The notes under the pieces are model-generated. The model ran no database searches and had not been told where the DNA came from. It saw only the letters and a program-made list of their open reading frames with translations. 64,000 bases of DNA, taken from assembly GCF_020521235.1 (NCBI RefSeq), contig NZ_BLAY01000009.1, positions 1 to 64,000 on the forward strand, read 5' to 3'. Below, one piece after another: positions 52,038 through 60,903 of the stretch; position 1 is the first letter of the stretch, and each line of letters begins with the position of its first letter. The DNA is from Microseira wollei NIES-4236. GTDB lineage: Bacteria; Cyanobacteriota; Cyanobacteriia; Cyanobacteriales; Aerosakkonemataceae. The position numbers and the translations under genes were made by a program.

Positions 52038-52865
52038 TTGAATATCCTGGAATTTACTTTGCTAGTTTGGATTGGATCGTTTGCCGCAGGCTTTCTCGGA
52101 TCGCTCACCGGGTTAGGCGGTGGAGTCGTGATTGTTCCCTTATTAACTTCGGTATTTGGAGTTGATATCCGATATGCGATTGGTGCTTCCCTAGTGTCCG
52201 TAATCGCGACTTCTTCCGGTGCGGCATCTACCTACATTAAAAAAGGCTTCACCAATTTGCGACTCGGAATGTTTTTAGAAGTCGCAACAACAATTGGCGC
52301 GATATTCGGAGCAACGATCGCTACTTTTGTTTCTGTTAAAGCGCTAACTATCGTGCTGGCTATTGTTCTACTTTATTCGGCATATTTGTCACAGCAACCC
52401 AAACCGGAATACCCTGAAAGCGAGTTAACCAACTCCCTGGCAACTCATTTAAAACTCAATAGCACCTACCCAACTCCAAATGGACTGATGCCTTACCAAG
52501 TTCATTCTGTCCCGGCTGGGTTTGGCGTCATGGCGATCGCCGGTGTAATTTCCGGATTGCTCGGCATTGGTTCGGGAGCATTTAAAGTACTCGCGATGGA
52601 TCAAGCAATGCGTGTCCCGTTCAAAGTTTCCACAACTACGAGCAATTTCACTATCGGCGTCACAGCGGCAGCGTCAGCGGGGGTTTACCTAGCACGGGGT
52701 TACATCGATCCGGGACTGTCTATGCCAGTAATGCTAGGAGTACTCCCTGGTGCTTTGTTGGGAGCAAGAGTTTTAGTCGGAGCTAAAACTAAAGTATTAA
52801 GAATTATTTTCAGTCTCGTACTGGTATTGATGGCTTTTAAGATGGTTTATAACCATCTAATCTAA
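52038..52865 (+). CDS. TauE/SafE (TSUP) family anion transporter 2
   Basis: A 275-residue protein, TTG start at 52038 preceded by AGAGG. The TSUP repeats are GFLGSLTGLGGGVVIVPLLT and GVISGLLGIGSGAFKVLAMD, with about seven to eight membrane helices. It lies 19 bp before a DUF1634 gene, a pairing often seen in prokaryotes, so the two probably form one transport system. A sulfur oxyanion substrate is inferred from the surrounding island. Confidence 0.9.
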   Translation: MNILEFTLLVWIGSFAAGFLGSLTGLGGGVVIVPLLTSVFGVDIRYAIGASLVSVIATSSGAASTYIKKGFTNLRLGMFLEVATTIGAIFGATIATFVSVKALTIVLAIVLLYSAYLSQQPKPEYPESELTNSLATHLKLNSTYPTPNGLMPYQVHSVPAGFGVMAIAGVISGLLGIGSGAFKVLAMDQAMRVPFKVSTTTSNFTIGVTAAASAGVYLARGYIDPGLSMPVMLGVLPGALLGARVLVGAKTKVLRIIFSLVLVLMAFKMVYNHLI

Positions 52866-52884
52866 TTGGGGGAACGATAAGTAA

Positions 52885-53376
52885 ATGATTAAATTCGATT
52901 CGGGTTTTCTTCTAGGTTCATTAAAACGGTCGGATGCTAAAGCGATAATGCTACCGTTAGAGCAAAACCCAGACGGCGAGGTAGAATGCGACCGCAACAT
53001 TACGAAATCATCGAGCGACCAGATTCTCGAAAAGTTGCTCAGCAACCTGCTAAAATATGGGGTTATAATTGCCAGCGCGATCGTTTTAATCGGCGGTATC
53101 CTATATCTAATGCACCACGGTGCCGAACTCCCTAACTACCGAGTTTTTCATGGCGTCCCCTCCGAGTTTCGCTCGCCACAAGGCGTCGTGACAGCGGTTG
53201 TCTCAGGCAGCCGCCGTGGCATTATTCAACTGGGTCTTTTGACGCTAATTGCTACTCCAATTATTCGCGTGGCAGTTTCCCTGTTAACTTTCCTGTGGCA
53301 GCGAGACAGGGTATATATTATAGTGACTTTGCTCGTACTGTCTGAACTGATTTACGGCTTGGTCGGAGCTTATTAG
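52885..53376 (+). CDS. DUF1634 membrane protein, TSUP partner
   Basis: A 163-residue protein: a polar N-terminal 55 residues, then three membrane helices (LLKYGVIIASAIVLIGGILY, GIIQLGLLTLIATPIIRVAV, VYIIVTLLVLSELIYGLVGA) matching DUF1634. It directly follows a TauE/SafE gene. A supporting subunit role is inferred from this common pairing; the biochemical function is unknown. Confidence 0.85.
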   Translation: MIKFDSGFLLGSLKRSDAKAIMLPLEQNPDGEVECDRNITKSSSDQILEKLLSNLLKYGVIIASAIVLIGGILYLMHHGAELPNYRVFHGVPSEFRSPQGVVTAVVSGSRRGIIQLGLLTLIATPIIRVAVSLLTFLWQRDRVYIIVTLLVLSELIYGLVGAY

Positions 53377-53394
53377 TTAATTCTCCAGAAACAA

Positions 53395-53625
53395 CCCAGA
53401 AACCCGGTTTCTTTAACAATACCCTCGCCAATTTTCTCAAATGCCCACATGCTAAAGCATGGGGCTACACAAACAAAGCCCGCAAGGCAAGGGCTTTTAG
53501 AATTTCAGCCCTTGTCTTGCGGGCTTTGTTTGTATAGCAATACCCTTTAGGGTATCGGCTTTTTGGCGAAAGCGCAGCGTGCCGTAGGCGAATGTATTGT
53601 TTAAGAAACCGGGTTTCTCATTCTC
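53395..53625. repeat. repeat cluster: GAAACCCGGTTTCTTT pair and GCAAGGCAAGGGCT inverted repeat
   Basis: AGAAACCCGGTTTCTTTAA near 53399 and AAGAAACCGGGTTTCTC near 53602 flank ACAAACAAAGCCCGCAAGGC / GCGGGCTTTGTTTGT arms (53469-53533). Noncoding. It may terminate the converging DUF1634 and 53628 genes. Confidence 0.7.
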
Positions 53626-53627
53626 TA

Positions 53628-53909
53628 TCATAGGCGAATAAAACCTATGTATTCTTGCATCACCTTAGTCAAGTAACTTCTGACAAAATTAACTATTTCA
53701 ACCCGAAACGTTCCTGATAATAAAATCGCCCCTATTAAGCAAAACATACCGAGAATTAACGCCAGAGTTCGTCCGAAACAACCAGGATTAATTTCAGCAA
53801 AGCCTAATTTGATTTTTCCCAATACAGCAATTATCAGGAACCCCAAACCTGAGCTAAAAAAAACAGTAGTTAACTGGGAAATCGTCATCTGATTTAAAAT
53901 CTGCTTCAT
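53628..53909 (-). CDS. small two-helix membrane protein, unknown function
   Basis: A 93-residue protein with two hydrophobic helices (LTTVFFSSGLGFLIIAVLG about 14-32; TLALILGMFCLIGAILLSGT about 48-67) and a short soluble tail. No recognised family. The context of a sulfur island gives no clear hint. Real-gene status rests on length, helices and lack of overlap. Confidence 0.55.
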   Translation of the reverse strand: MKQILNQMTISQLTTVFFSSGLGFLIIAVLGKIKLGFAEINPGCFGRTLALILGMFCLIGAILLSGTFRVEIVNFVRSYLTKVMQEYIGFIRL

Positions 53910-54422
53910 TTTAATTATAGCTGTTATTAATTTGTTTTTTTATCGAAGATCTGAACATACAAAAACCGGGTGTTTTTTACACCCACCCTACCAAAAGGAG
54001 TAGGAGTAGGTTGGGTTGAGGTGACGAAACCCAACACTACAATTCTTCTCGCGGGAGAGGGTTGTAGTTTTCCCTCTTCTCACGTCTTGCACCGGCGATT
54101 TTCTCCCGCCAGGGGTTTAAACCCCTGGCTCAGAGCTACTGTCGTCTAAAGACGACGGGAGAAAGGTTTTAGTCCATGAGGTGGACTTGTAGAGACGTTA
54201 CATGTAACGTCTCTACAGCCTGTTACATGTAACGTCTCTACAGCCTGGGAATTGATTAAGAGGCGGGTAAGCGGGTAGGTGCAAGATCTAAGTCTTCCCT
54301 ACAAGGGAAGGGGGCTAGGGGGTCAGGTTTTTCTAAATCCTAGACTAATACTCTATTTCTGCATTATACTTTAAATCAAGTCAAATAAAATACGGTAAGT
54401 TGAGCGAGATTTAGGAGTTAAC
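53910..54422. other. noncoding gap of stacked short repeats
   Basis: It contains GGTTGGGTTGAGGTGACGAA / AACCCAAC, the GGGGTTTAAACCCC palindrome near 54110, and two tandem copies of GTAGAGACGTTACATGTAAC plus GTCTCTACAGCCTG (54190-54245), each a perfect palindrome. AAAATACGGTAAGTTGAGCG (54386-54405) directly precedes the next gene and matches AAAATACAGTAAATTGAGCG at 55901. Confidence 0.65.
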
Positions 54423-54878
54423 GTGAGAAGCGCCCAAAAAGTTGGTCAAGAAGCCACGCCAAACCAGGGTTTTCCCCTCGTGGCGTTAAAAAAAATACGC
54501 GGCGGATTCCTTTTAGTCTTAGGATTTATGCTGTCACCCCTGTCTTGGTGGAATGACATATTTTTTAATTTACCGATTGCTTATGGCTTTGGGTACGTCT
54601 GTAGTTGGGTGTCGCCGGACTTATTTTTGCCTTGCGCGATCGCTGGATACTGGATCTCGTGCATCGCCGGAATTATCCTCATGCAAGTCGGCGCGGTGGA
54701 GATTTTTCAAAATATACCCAAAGAGCGTAACTTTAAAAAAGACTTACTCACAGGTATCGCTTCCTCAACCGTCTACACGCTGGTAATCTTAGCATTAATC
54801 CAGTTTAAAATTATCGATACAGCTGCCATATTGTCCGGCATTAATATCCAGATTCCTCTACCGGGTCAACCGCTTTAA
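54423..54878 (+). CDS. membrane protein of unknown function
   Basis: A 151-residue protein from GTG at 54423, with AGGAG 6 nt upstream. Three to four membrane helices: GGFLLVLGFMLSPLSWW, LPIAYGFGYVCSW, PCAIAGYWISCIAGIILMQV, SSTVYTLVILALIQF. No recognised domain. The upstream TACGGTA block resembles other sulfur-island promoters, so co-regulation is possible. Its 20-nt block is shared with the region upstream of the prohibitin-like gene. Confidence 0.6.
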   Translation: MRSAQKVGQEATPNQGFPLVALKKIRGGFLLVLGFMLSPLSWWNDIFFNLPIAYGFGYVCSWVSPDLFLPCAIAGYWISCIAGIILMQVGAVEIFQNIPKERNFKKDLLTGIASSTVYTLVILALIQFKIIDTAAILSGINIQIPLPGQPL

Positions 54879-54959
54879 AGCTAATTGCTAATGGCTAATA
54901 GCTAAATCGGGAATAATTCTATATTAGCAATTAGCAATTAGCAATTAGCAACGCCCAAT

Positions 54960-55769
54960 TTACTTACTATTAGCTTGTAACAAGTCACCGATGTCCAACA
55001 ACCTTGGACTCTCTTTACCCACAATTAAAGGCAGATTTACCTTCCATTTTTCTATCGCTTGCTTTGCCAATATTTCTGTTGTCAAAGTTTCGCGCACCAA
55101 TCTTTGTGCCTCTGCTTCTCCTTTGGCTAAATTTACCTTAGCCTCTGCGTTTTTTATTGCCTTCAGCGCTATAAAATCCGCTCGTTTTGCCTCCTGTTCC
55201 GCAATTTGTTTCGCCTCCACAGCTTCGCTAAACCGCTGGGAGAAGTGGACGTGGACGAGGGAAATATCATCAACCGCAATGTGATAGTTTGCCAATCTTG
55301 TAGATAATGTATTATCTACCCCCGCTTTCACTTCTCCCCGTTTGGTAATAATTTCTTCCGCCGTGTATTTTGCCATAACTGCCTTTAGCATTTCTTCAAC
55401 CGCTGGGTTGATAATTCGATCTACAACTTCTTTTTCATCTCCAATTTGTTGATAAATAACATTAGCTTCATCTGGTATAATATGCCAGTTAAGCGCCACA
55501 TCGGTGAAAACTTCCTGAAGATCCTTCGACGACGCTGACGCCGATATTTCCTGCTTTTGCACGCGGACGCTCAATTTTTTGACCGTATGAACAACAGGAA
55601 TAATTAAGTGAATTCCTTCGCTTAGTATTTGGTCTTGCACTTGACCAAACTGCATCAACACCCCTCTTTCCCCTGCATTAACAATTACAAAAGGCGTGAA
55701 GAAAATCGCGAGCAATACAAATAACGCAGTTAGTTTAGTTGCTTTGCTAATAGGTTTATTTTTTCTCAT
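54960..55769 (-). CDS. prohibitin/HflC-like SPFH-domain membrane protein
   Basis: A 269-residue protein from the ATG at 55769. The frame is open to 56021, but that extension is not conserved-looking. It has one N-terminal membrane helix (LTALFVLLAIFFTPFVIVN), an SPFH/Band-7 domain (GERGVLMQFGQVQDQILSEG, VFTDVALNWHI, YTAEEIITKRGEV) and a C-terminal helical region (AEQEAKRADFIALKAIKNAE). The family forms ring-shaped membrane scaffolds that affect proteolysis or lipid domains. A stand-alone gene; no FtsH or HflK is next to it. Confidence 0.88.
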   Translation of the reverse strand: MRKNKPISKATKLTALFVLLAIFFTPFVIVNAGERGVLMQFGQVQDQILSEGIHLIIPVVHTVKKLSVRVQKQEISASASSKDLQEVFTDVALNWHIIPDEANVIYQQIGDEKEVVDRIINPAVEEMLKAVMAKYTAEEIITKRGEVKAGVDNTLSTRLANYHIAVDDISLVHVHFSQRFSEAVEAKQIAEQEAKRADFIALKAIKNAEAKVNLAKGEAEAQRLVRETLTTEILAKQAIEKWKVNLPLIVGKESPRLLDIGDLLQANSK

Positions 55770-56151
55770 GGCTGATTTGGCGATGGGAATTTGAACGCGG
55801 TTATGGGGTGTGTTCCATAAATTCTGTATCTTAATACACAAAAGTGCATCTGGTGACAAAATCGCCTCCAAAATTTGACATTGACCCCGCACGAGTTTAA
55901 AATACAGTAAATTGAGCGGGATACTAGAGTTAATCATAACCGAATCAGAGTATGTTTCTCGTCCTTGCCTGCCAAACCCTTCTGCGGCAAGGACAAGCGG
56001 CGCAATGGGAAAGAAAGCCAAAGGCTTTCGTCCGCGCTTTAGTTACCCAAGAATGGAGGGATGAAAAGCACAGAGTAAAGCGATCGGTCTCATAAACGCG
56101 ATAAAACCTATGGGGAAACCGTAGCTGCTCAAAGTATGGGTTCATCTTCAA
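55770..56151. other. noncoding gap with a promoter-like block
   Basis: AAAATACAGTAAATTGAGCG at 55900-55919 repeats the block before the 54423 gene but here points toward the Rrf2 gene rather than the prohibitin gene. A fragment near 56006-56065 encodes MGKKAKGFRPRFSYPRMEG, a short frame I cannot interpret. Confidence 0.4.
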
Positions 56152-56592
56152 ATGCTCAAACTGTCTTCTAAAGTGAGGTATGCTTTGTTAGCGTTGCTGG
56201 AACTAGCCAGCCACTACGAGCAAGGCGAGTTTCTACAAATTGACCAAATTGTTGCTGCTGGGTCAATTCCAGAGGGTTATTTAGTGCAACTGCTGATATG
56301 CTTACGGCGCTGTGGTTTAGTTCGCAGTCAAAGGGGGGCTAGAGGCGGTTATTGCTTGACCAAAGAACCCCAAAACATTACGCTATTGGAAATTGTGGCT
56401 TGTCTGGAAGGGATCGATCGCCAGGAAAAGTCAGATGGAGGGACGCGCTCAAATATAGAAAACTTGCTGATCGAGGCAATTTGGCATGAAGCGGAAAATT
56501 CAGTAATTGCTGTCTTTGGCAGTTATACCTTAAAAAATCTCTGCGACAAACGCAATGAAGGCAAACTGTCAAATTCTATGTACTATATATAA
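56152..56592 (+). CDS. Rrf2-family transcriptional regulator 1
   Basis: A 146-residue protein with an N-terminal winged helix (LSSKVRYALLALLELASHYE, IPEGYLVQLLICLRRCGLVR, SQRGARGGYCL) and a C-terminal dimer helix ending NSMYYI. There is no clear three-Cys Fe-S motif, so it resembles the CymR/metabolite-sensing type that controls sulfur metabolism with CysK or CysE in other bacteria. It is upstream of cysR and cysA and a paralogue of the gene at 60904. Inference: local regulator of this island, possibly acting at TACNGTA sites. Confidence 0.88.
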   Translation: MLKLSSKVRYALLALLELASHYEQGEFLQIDQIVAAGSIPEGYLVQLLICLRRCGLVRSQRGARGGYCLTKEPQNITLLEIVACLEGIDRQEKSDGGTRSNIENLLIEAIWHEAENSVIAVFGSYTLKNLCDKRNEGKLSNSMYYI

Positions 56593-56705
56593 CGTAAGTT
56601 GCTAATTGCTAATTGCTAATTGCTAATTGCTGATTCCGAGAGCTAGTTAATATAGCATTTTGCTTGAGATTAGCCATTAGCCATTAGCCATTAGCCAGTA
56701 TGCTT
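56593..56705. repeat. heptanucleotide runs (TAATTGC, TTAGCCA)
   Basis: GCTAATTGCTAATTGC and ATTAGCCATTAGCCATTAGC runs between the Rrf2 gene and cysR. The same short-repeat family occurs at 8368, 16430, 36166, 39506, 43995, 45741, 48163, 54885 and 62818. Confidence 0.85.
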
Positions 56706-56716
56706 GAGTTATATAC

Positions 56717-57304
56717 TTAAATTTCGTAATGCCAGAGATCTTCTTCGCGCAGTACAAGCCGACTTAGAGAGAAACGCTCGATAAAGCCTTGCTGTTCGAG
56801 TTGACTCAGGGTGCGAGTGATTGTTACCCTCGTTGACCCCAAAATTTCTGCAATATCTTGATGGGTTAGACGCAGATCGATCAACCGTCCCTGCTCGATT
56901 TCGCGCCCGAATCTTTTAGCGAGCCAAGTCAATAGTTTAACCAGCATGATATCGGTTTTTTTATATCTGCGAATCACCATTAATTCTTCAGCTTGTTGGA
57001 TGTGCTTAAGCAGAACCGAGGTAAGTGGATGCCACTCGGAAACAGGCAAATTTGTTGCCTCTACCCCAGTCAGGCACTCGATTTGGTAGGGTTCGACTTG
57101 CGACAAAGCTTTTCCGACTATATCTCCCGGCCCCCACAGTCCCAAAATTACAGTCGAACCGTCTTCTAACCAAGTCAAAGTTTTTACAACACCTGTTTCT
57201 ATTTTCCAAAGACTATTCGGCAAGAGGGGCAGCGTCGAGCGGGTTTTAAACTGCCGCAAATGAGCCTGGCGGGATTGATTTGAAGATTGCGAATACAAAG
57301 ACAT
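56717..57304 (-). CDS. cysR: Crp/Fnr-family regulator, probable CysR
   Basis: A 195-residue protein with an N-terminal cNMP-type beta-barrel lacking an obvious cyclic-nucleotide motif (TWLEDGSTVILGLWGPGDIV) and a C-terminal winged HTH (LTHQDIAEILGSTRVTITRT, LSQLEQQGFIERF). CysR is the Crp-family activator of sulfate-transport genes in Synechococcus. The assignment rests on the divergent arrangement with cysA (64 bp) and the sulfur island. NtcA-like or other Crp proteins share this fold, so the name is likely but not certain. Confidence 0.75.
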   Translation of the reverse strand: MSLYSQSSNQSRQAHLRQFKTRSTLPLLPNSLWKIETGVVKTLTWLEDGSTVILGLWGPGDIVGKALSQVEPYQIECLTGVEATNLPVSEWHPLTSVLLKHIQQAEELMVIRRYKKTDIMLVKLLTWLAKRFGREIEQGRLIDLRLTHQDIAEILGSTRVTITRTLSQLEQQGFIERFSLSRLVLREEDLWHYEI

Positions 57305-57368
57305 TTAAGAAACTACGAATTGTCGATCAAAGAACCGTATTTTTAAGTATATCAGTTTCTCGCCGAGG

Positions 57369-58391
57369 GTGATTATGGGTATTGCAGTCGAGAATGTTTC
57401 TAAACAATTCGGCTCGTTTCGCGCTATCGATCGGGTGAGTTTACAGATTAAAACAGGCTCCCTCGTGGCGCTGTTGGGGCCTTCAGGGTCGGGAAAATCA
57501 ACGTTACTGCGGATGATTGCGGGGTTAGAAGAGCCAGATGCGGGTGAGATTTGGCTGATTGGGGAAAATGCGACTAAAAAGTCGGTGCAGGAACGCCATA
57601 TTGGTTTTGTGTTTCAGCATTACGCTTTGTTTAAACACCAGACAGTGAGGCAGAATATTGCCTTCGCCCTCGAAATCCGCAAAGCTACCAAAAGCCTGAT
57701 TCAAGATCGGGTAGAGGAACTTTTGGAGTTGGTGCAATTGCAGGGTTTGGGCGATCGCTTCCCCTCCCAACTTTCCGGCGGTCAACGCCAGCGGGTAGCA
57801 CTAGCAAGGGCTTTAGCCGTTCAACCCAGAGTTTTGTTACTTGATGAACCTTTCGGTGCGTTGGATGCCAAAGTCCGCAAAGAATTGCGGCTTTGGCTGC
57901 GACAATTGCACCATGAAGTACAGGTAACGACCGTATTTGTTACCCACGATCAAGAAGAAGCAATGGAAGTTGCGGATGAGATTGTGGTGATGAACAACGG
58001 TAGAGTCGAACAAGTCGGCACTCCAAAAGAAATTTATGACAACCAGGCAACGCCTTTTGTGATGAGCTTTATTGGACCAGTAAATGTTCTACCCACTAAC
58101 GCTGGTATTCTCACCAGCAATCGCTTAGTCGCGCCGACGGATCGAGTTTTCTTGCGTCCCCACGATGTTCTAATTCAGCCCAATGCGATCGCGAATACCG
58201 TACCGGCTAAAATTGAGCGAATTATTTACTTGGGTTGGGAAATTAGGGTTGAGTTGGTATTAGAGTCGGGGCAGCAAGTAAATGCATACCTGAGTCGCGA
58301 AGCCTTCCAGAAACTCCAGCTAAAGCCGGATCGGCGCGTCTACGTTCAACCCAAGAATGTCAAAATTTTTCCAGCTTATTCCCTGACTTGA
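57369..58391 (+). CDS. cysA: sulfate/thiosulfate ABC transporter ATPase CysA
   Basis: A 340-residue ATPase: Walker [11 protein letters not shown]-loop FVFQHYALF, signature [16 protein letters not shown], Walker [13 protein letters not shown] and H-loop [12 protein letters not shown], with a C-terminal TOBE-like regulatory domain ([14 protein letters not shown] ... [12 protein letters not shown]). It powers CysT/CysW with SbpA, whose genes are 17 kb away. The start may be GTG 57369 or ATG 57375 ([13 protein letters not shown]). Divergent from cysR, so probably controlled by it. Confidence 0.93.
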   Translation: MIMGIAVENVSKQFGSFRAIDRVSLQIKTGSLVALLGPSGSGKSTLLRMIAGLEEPDAGEIWLIGENATKKSVQERHIGFVFQHYALFKHQTVRQNIAFALEIRKATKSLIQDRVEELLELVQLQGLGDRFPSQLSGGQRQRVALARALAVQPRVLLLDEPFGALDAKVRKELRLWLRQLHHEVQVTTVFVTHDQEEAMEVADEIVVMNNGRVEQVGTPKEIYDNQATPFVMSFIGPVNVLPTNAGILTSNRLVAPTDRVFLRPHDVLIQPNAIANTVPAKIERIIYLGWEIRVELVLESGQQVNAYLSREAFQKLQLKPDRRVYVQPKNVKIFPAYSLT

Positions 58392-58426
58392 TATCACAAG
58401 CAGAAGCGAGAGGGTGCATCTATTGT

Positions 58427-58506
58427 TTAAATTCCAGCACCGTCGATAAATTCCTGAATCGCGCGATCGCTATTAATCTTGCCATCAAGGATGCGGCAAG
58501 GGGACT
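58427..58506 (-). pseudogene. possible displaced 3' end of cysE
   Basis: The minus strand here reads CRILDGKINSDRAIQEFIDG then AGI and a stop (TAA at 58427-58429). It lies directly outside the iscB element, in the same codon phase as the cysE frame, and looks like a C-terminal protein tail. If the iscB element (about 58507-60096) were removed, cysE would run into it. I am not certain it belongs to cysE. Confidence 0.45.
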
Positions 58507-58533
58507 CCCGTTATACCCGTTAGGGTTAGCGGG
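58507..58533. other. right-end hairpin of the iscB element
   Basis: CCCGTTA-T-ACCC-GTTA-GGGT-TAGCGGG forms a stem with one G-T pair. It is nearly the same sequence and structure as the hairpin at 60073-60096, as expected for IS200/IS605-type subterminal palindromes. Confidence 0.65.
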
Positions 58534-58582
58534 AGCGGAATTGCCGCCAGTAAACAAATTGCCAGGGTAGGCATCCTTATCT

Positions 58583-59866
58583 CTAGGTTCGGTATTCATA
58601 GCCGTCCGCCTGATGTACGGTTCTTAAGTATTTAGGGTGAACATCAAACTTTTGAGCAGGTAACTGGAGAACAAAACTTGGACGAAATCTAATAGCAATC
58701 CGACCAACATAGCTACCTGCAAACTTTCCTGAAGGAATATCGGCTTTAACAATATCTCCTGTCTGAAAGCCTTGAAAAAACTTAGACGAAGGAGCATGAG
58801 CTTTTGGGAAACCGTATTTATCAGGACGGCATCGCTGGCGAGTTCCATGTCCTTTTGCTATCACCAATAGCGGCTTAATTCCTCGCAGTAATAACCCTTC
58901 TGGTGTGGATGCACCTACACAGGCTGCATCTGTCCAATGATGTTTCTCAATCCCTCTAGTTTTACGGTTGAACTTGGTACGTCCTCCCGTCCCTGTTTCA
59001 ACAGGTAATCCAGTTGATTGAAGTCTTCTGAACAATTCCCATCGGGTAGCATTGACTGCTGCTGCGTCCTTGAGTGATGCTTTTGCTTGCCTCAAAATCT
59101 TCTTGAGAAGCTCAGGCTTTTTCTTGAGAAACTGCTCAATGGGGTTGTTCCCTTTAGCTTCGTTGCACTTCCTACAAGCCAACGTTAAGTTACTAACACG
59201 ATTACTACCTCCCTTTGATTTTGCCAGGATATGCTCAATTTCCAGGGGGATGTTTTCTGCACTACAGTAGACACATTTTCTACCTTATTTGGTAAGCAAA
59301 TATTCCTTAACCTCAAACCCGTATAACTCACCGTGCTGGTATTCAACCCCGCTAATCTCTGGGTTCTGAAGTTGTTGAGTTTCGAATCTGACTAACTCCT
59401 GAGAAATTGCGGTAATTGGACAGACTTTTCTGATTCGTCTTACCCAGGTTTCGATATTGCTAACTCGACTTTCAAACGAAGGCGGCAACCATCCCTCTCT
59501 ACGGGTGCGATTGAGGAAACGAGGCTTACGGTAACGAGTTTTCCGGTTGCGCCGCCCTCTCCTTAATCCCCTCCGAGACTCAAGAGAGTCTTTGACTTGC
59601 TGTCCTCGGTGAGAAATTTCTAGGGCGAAAGTAACACGTCCTGTCTCTTCTTGTACAACAGCAACCCCGCTCGTTTTGGAACCTGGATCTATTTTGAGTC
59701 TGTGCTGGTGAGTCACTGAATCTTCAACCGTTCTATCCTGTATCACAACTGTGAATGGATACAGTCTGAATACTTTAGCCCTCCTTTTTTTGAGTAATTC
59801 TCTCGCCCGTGCTGGATGAGTTGGGTCAAGAGGTTTTAGGTTTTTGTCTAGAACGAAAACTCGCAT
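58583..59866 (-). pseudogene. iscB: IscB nuclease gene with one in-frame TAA
   Basis: Codons 1-193 encode the PLMP-like domain (FVLDKNLKPLDPTHPARARE), RuvC-I (LKIDPGSKTSGVAVV, Asp60), bridge helix (RRGLRRGRRNRKTRYRKPRF) and RuvC-II (ISQELVRFE). Codon 194 is TAA (59285-59287), where IscB 1 has Trp in QKWGRKC. The frame then continues unbroken with GRKCVYCSAENIPLEIEHI (HNH), ACRKCNEAKGN, DAAAVNATRWELFRRL, HHWTDAACVG (RuvC-III) and the C-terminal domain to 58583. All catalytic residues are present apart from the stop. Either a recent nonsense change, an error, or two separately translated halves. Confidence 0.88.
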
Positions 59867-60070
59867 TACTTTGAGCCTCTCATTGCTGGTAAAGTTTGCC
59901 TAGACAATGTTATTGGGCCTTGTTAGGTACAGCTCACTGGTTTAACTCGTTAAGCCTGTTTAAAACTGTACGAAAGAGCTACAAACTGGCACGTATCTGT
60001 AGGTTTCATGAGCTAAATAACGTAGGTTTCGAGAACCATTATCTGGTCAAGTGTGAGCTTTCTTGCCAGC
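59867..60070 (-). ncRNA. candidate omega RNA of IscB 2
   Basis: The minus-strand segment directly upstream of iscB 2 has GGTTCTCGAAACC (small hairpin), TACGTTA, GCTCATGAAACCTACA and CCAGTTTGTAG (CTACA/TGTAG stem), in the same order as the region upstream of iscB 1. The arm pairs are AGCTT/AAGCT there and GGTT/AACC here, so base identity changes but pairing is kept. The 5' part would overlap the element's left end, where the guide is expected. Confidence 0.55.
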
Positions 60071-60753
60071 TCCCGTCATACCCGTAGGGTTGACGGCGAG
60101 TTCTTGACTGTCTTGTCCGTTCATCTGGGTACGCGATCCTTGTAACTGTTCGACCTGCTGTTCTAAAGCCTTCACCCGTTCAAACAAAGCGCGAATCGCT
60201 TCTGCTTCTACGTCGGGCAGGTTATTATGCCCCAAAGTATTATCCTTCAACTCGTCGCGACGAATAATGCGCAAGGGAACGCCTACTACCGTGCTGTTGC
60301 TCGGTATATCGCGTAACACGACCGACGCTGCGCCGATCCGGACATTATCCCCAATTTGGATATTTCCTAATACCTTTGCACCCGCTCCTACGATGACGCT
60401 TTTGCCTAATGTCGGATGGCGTTTACCTGTCTGCTTTCCCGTCCCGCCCAGGGTTACCCCTTGGTAAATCAACGCGCAATCGCCCACGACTGCTGTCTCT
60501 CCAATCACAACCCCCATCCCGTGGTCGATAAACACTACCTTGCCAATCTTTGCCCCTGGGTGAATCTCAATCCCGGTCAAAAACCGACTCACATGGGAAA
60601 TCAACCGAGGTATAAATGGCATCCCCATTTTGTAGAGCCAGTGCGCCCCGCGATGCCACAGCAAAGCCTGAAACCCAGGGTAGCAGAACAACACTTCCAG
60701 CCAGTTACGGGCGGCTGGGTCTCGTATATTGTTTGCAAATCGGTTAGCAGCAT
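60047..60753 (-). pseudogene. cysE: serine O-acetyltransferase gene, frameshifted near the start and with a replaced 3' end
   Basis: The main frame (to GTG 60694) encodes the left-handed beta-helix SAT fold: FQALLWHRGAHWLYKMGMPF, IEIHPGAKIG, IDHGMGVVIGETAVVGDCAL, GVTLGGTGKQTGKRHPTLG, KVLGNIQIGDNVRIGAASVV. SAT makes O-acetylserine for cysteine synthesis. The in-frame sequence upstream reads RDPAARNWLEV but has no start codon before a stop; the ATG at 60753 gives MLLTDLQTIYE in another phase. Loss of one CGAG of a CGAGCGAG pair would explain the shift. The C-terminus (VNPTGMTGAGKKAHT) is encoded by the iscB element end. Translation from GTG 60694 might still give a nearly complete enzyme. Confidence 0.82.
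60073..60096. other. left-end hairpin of the iscB element
   Basis: CCGTCA-T-ACCC-GTA-GGGT-TGACGG is a 10-bp stem with one bulged T. It lies inside the present 3' coding end of cysE and matches the hairpin at 58507-58533. Confidence 0.65.
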
Positions 60754-60903
60754 AGTTGGTTCAATTTAGGGCAATTATGCAGCACAATCTACGACAAATC
60801 GATCAAGTTAGTGTAGTATGCTTTTAATGGATATTATCACACCTCATCCCGACTGAAGATTAAGGCGATATAAAATCCATCCAACCTATCGCAAAACCCT
60901 ACT

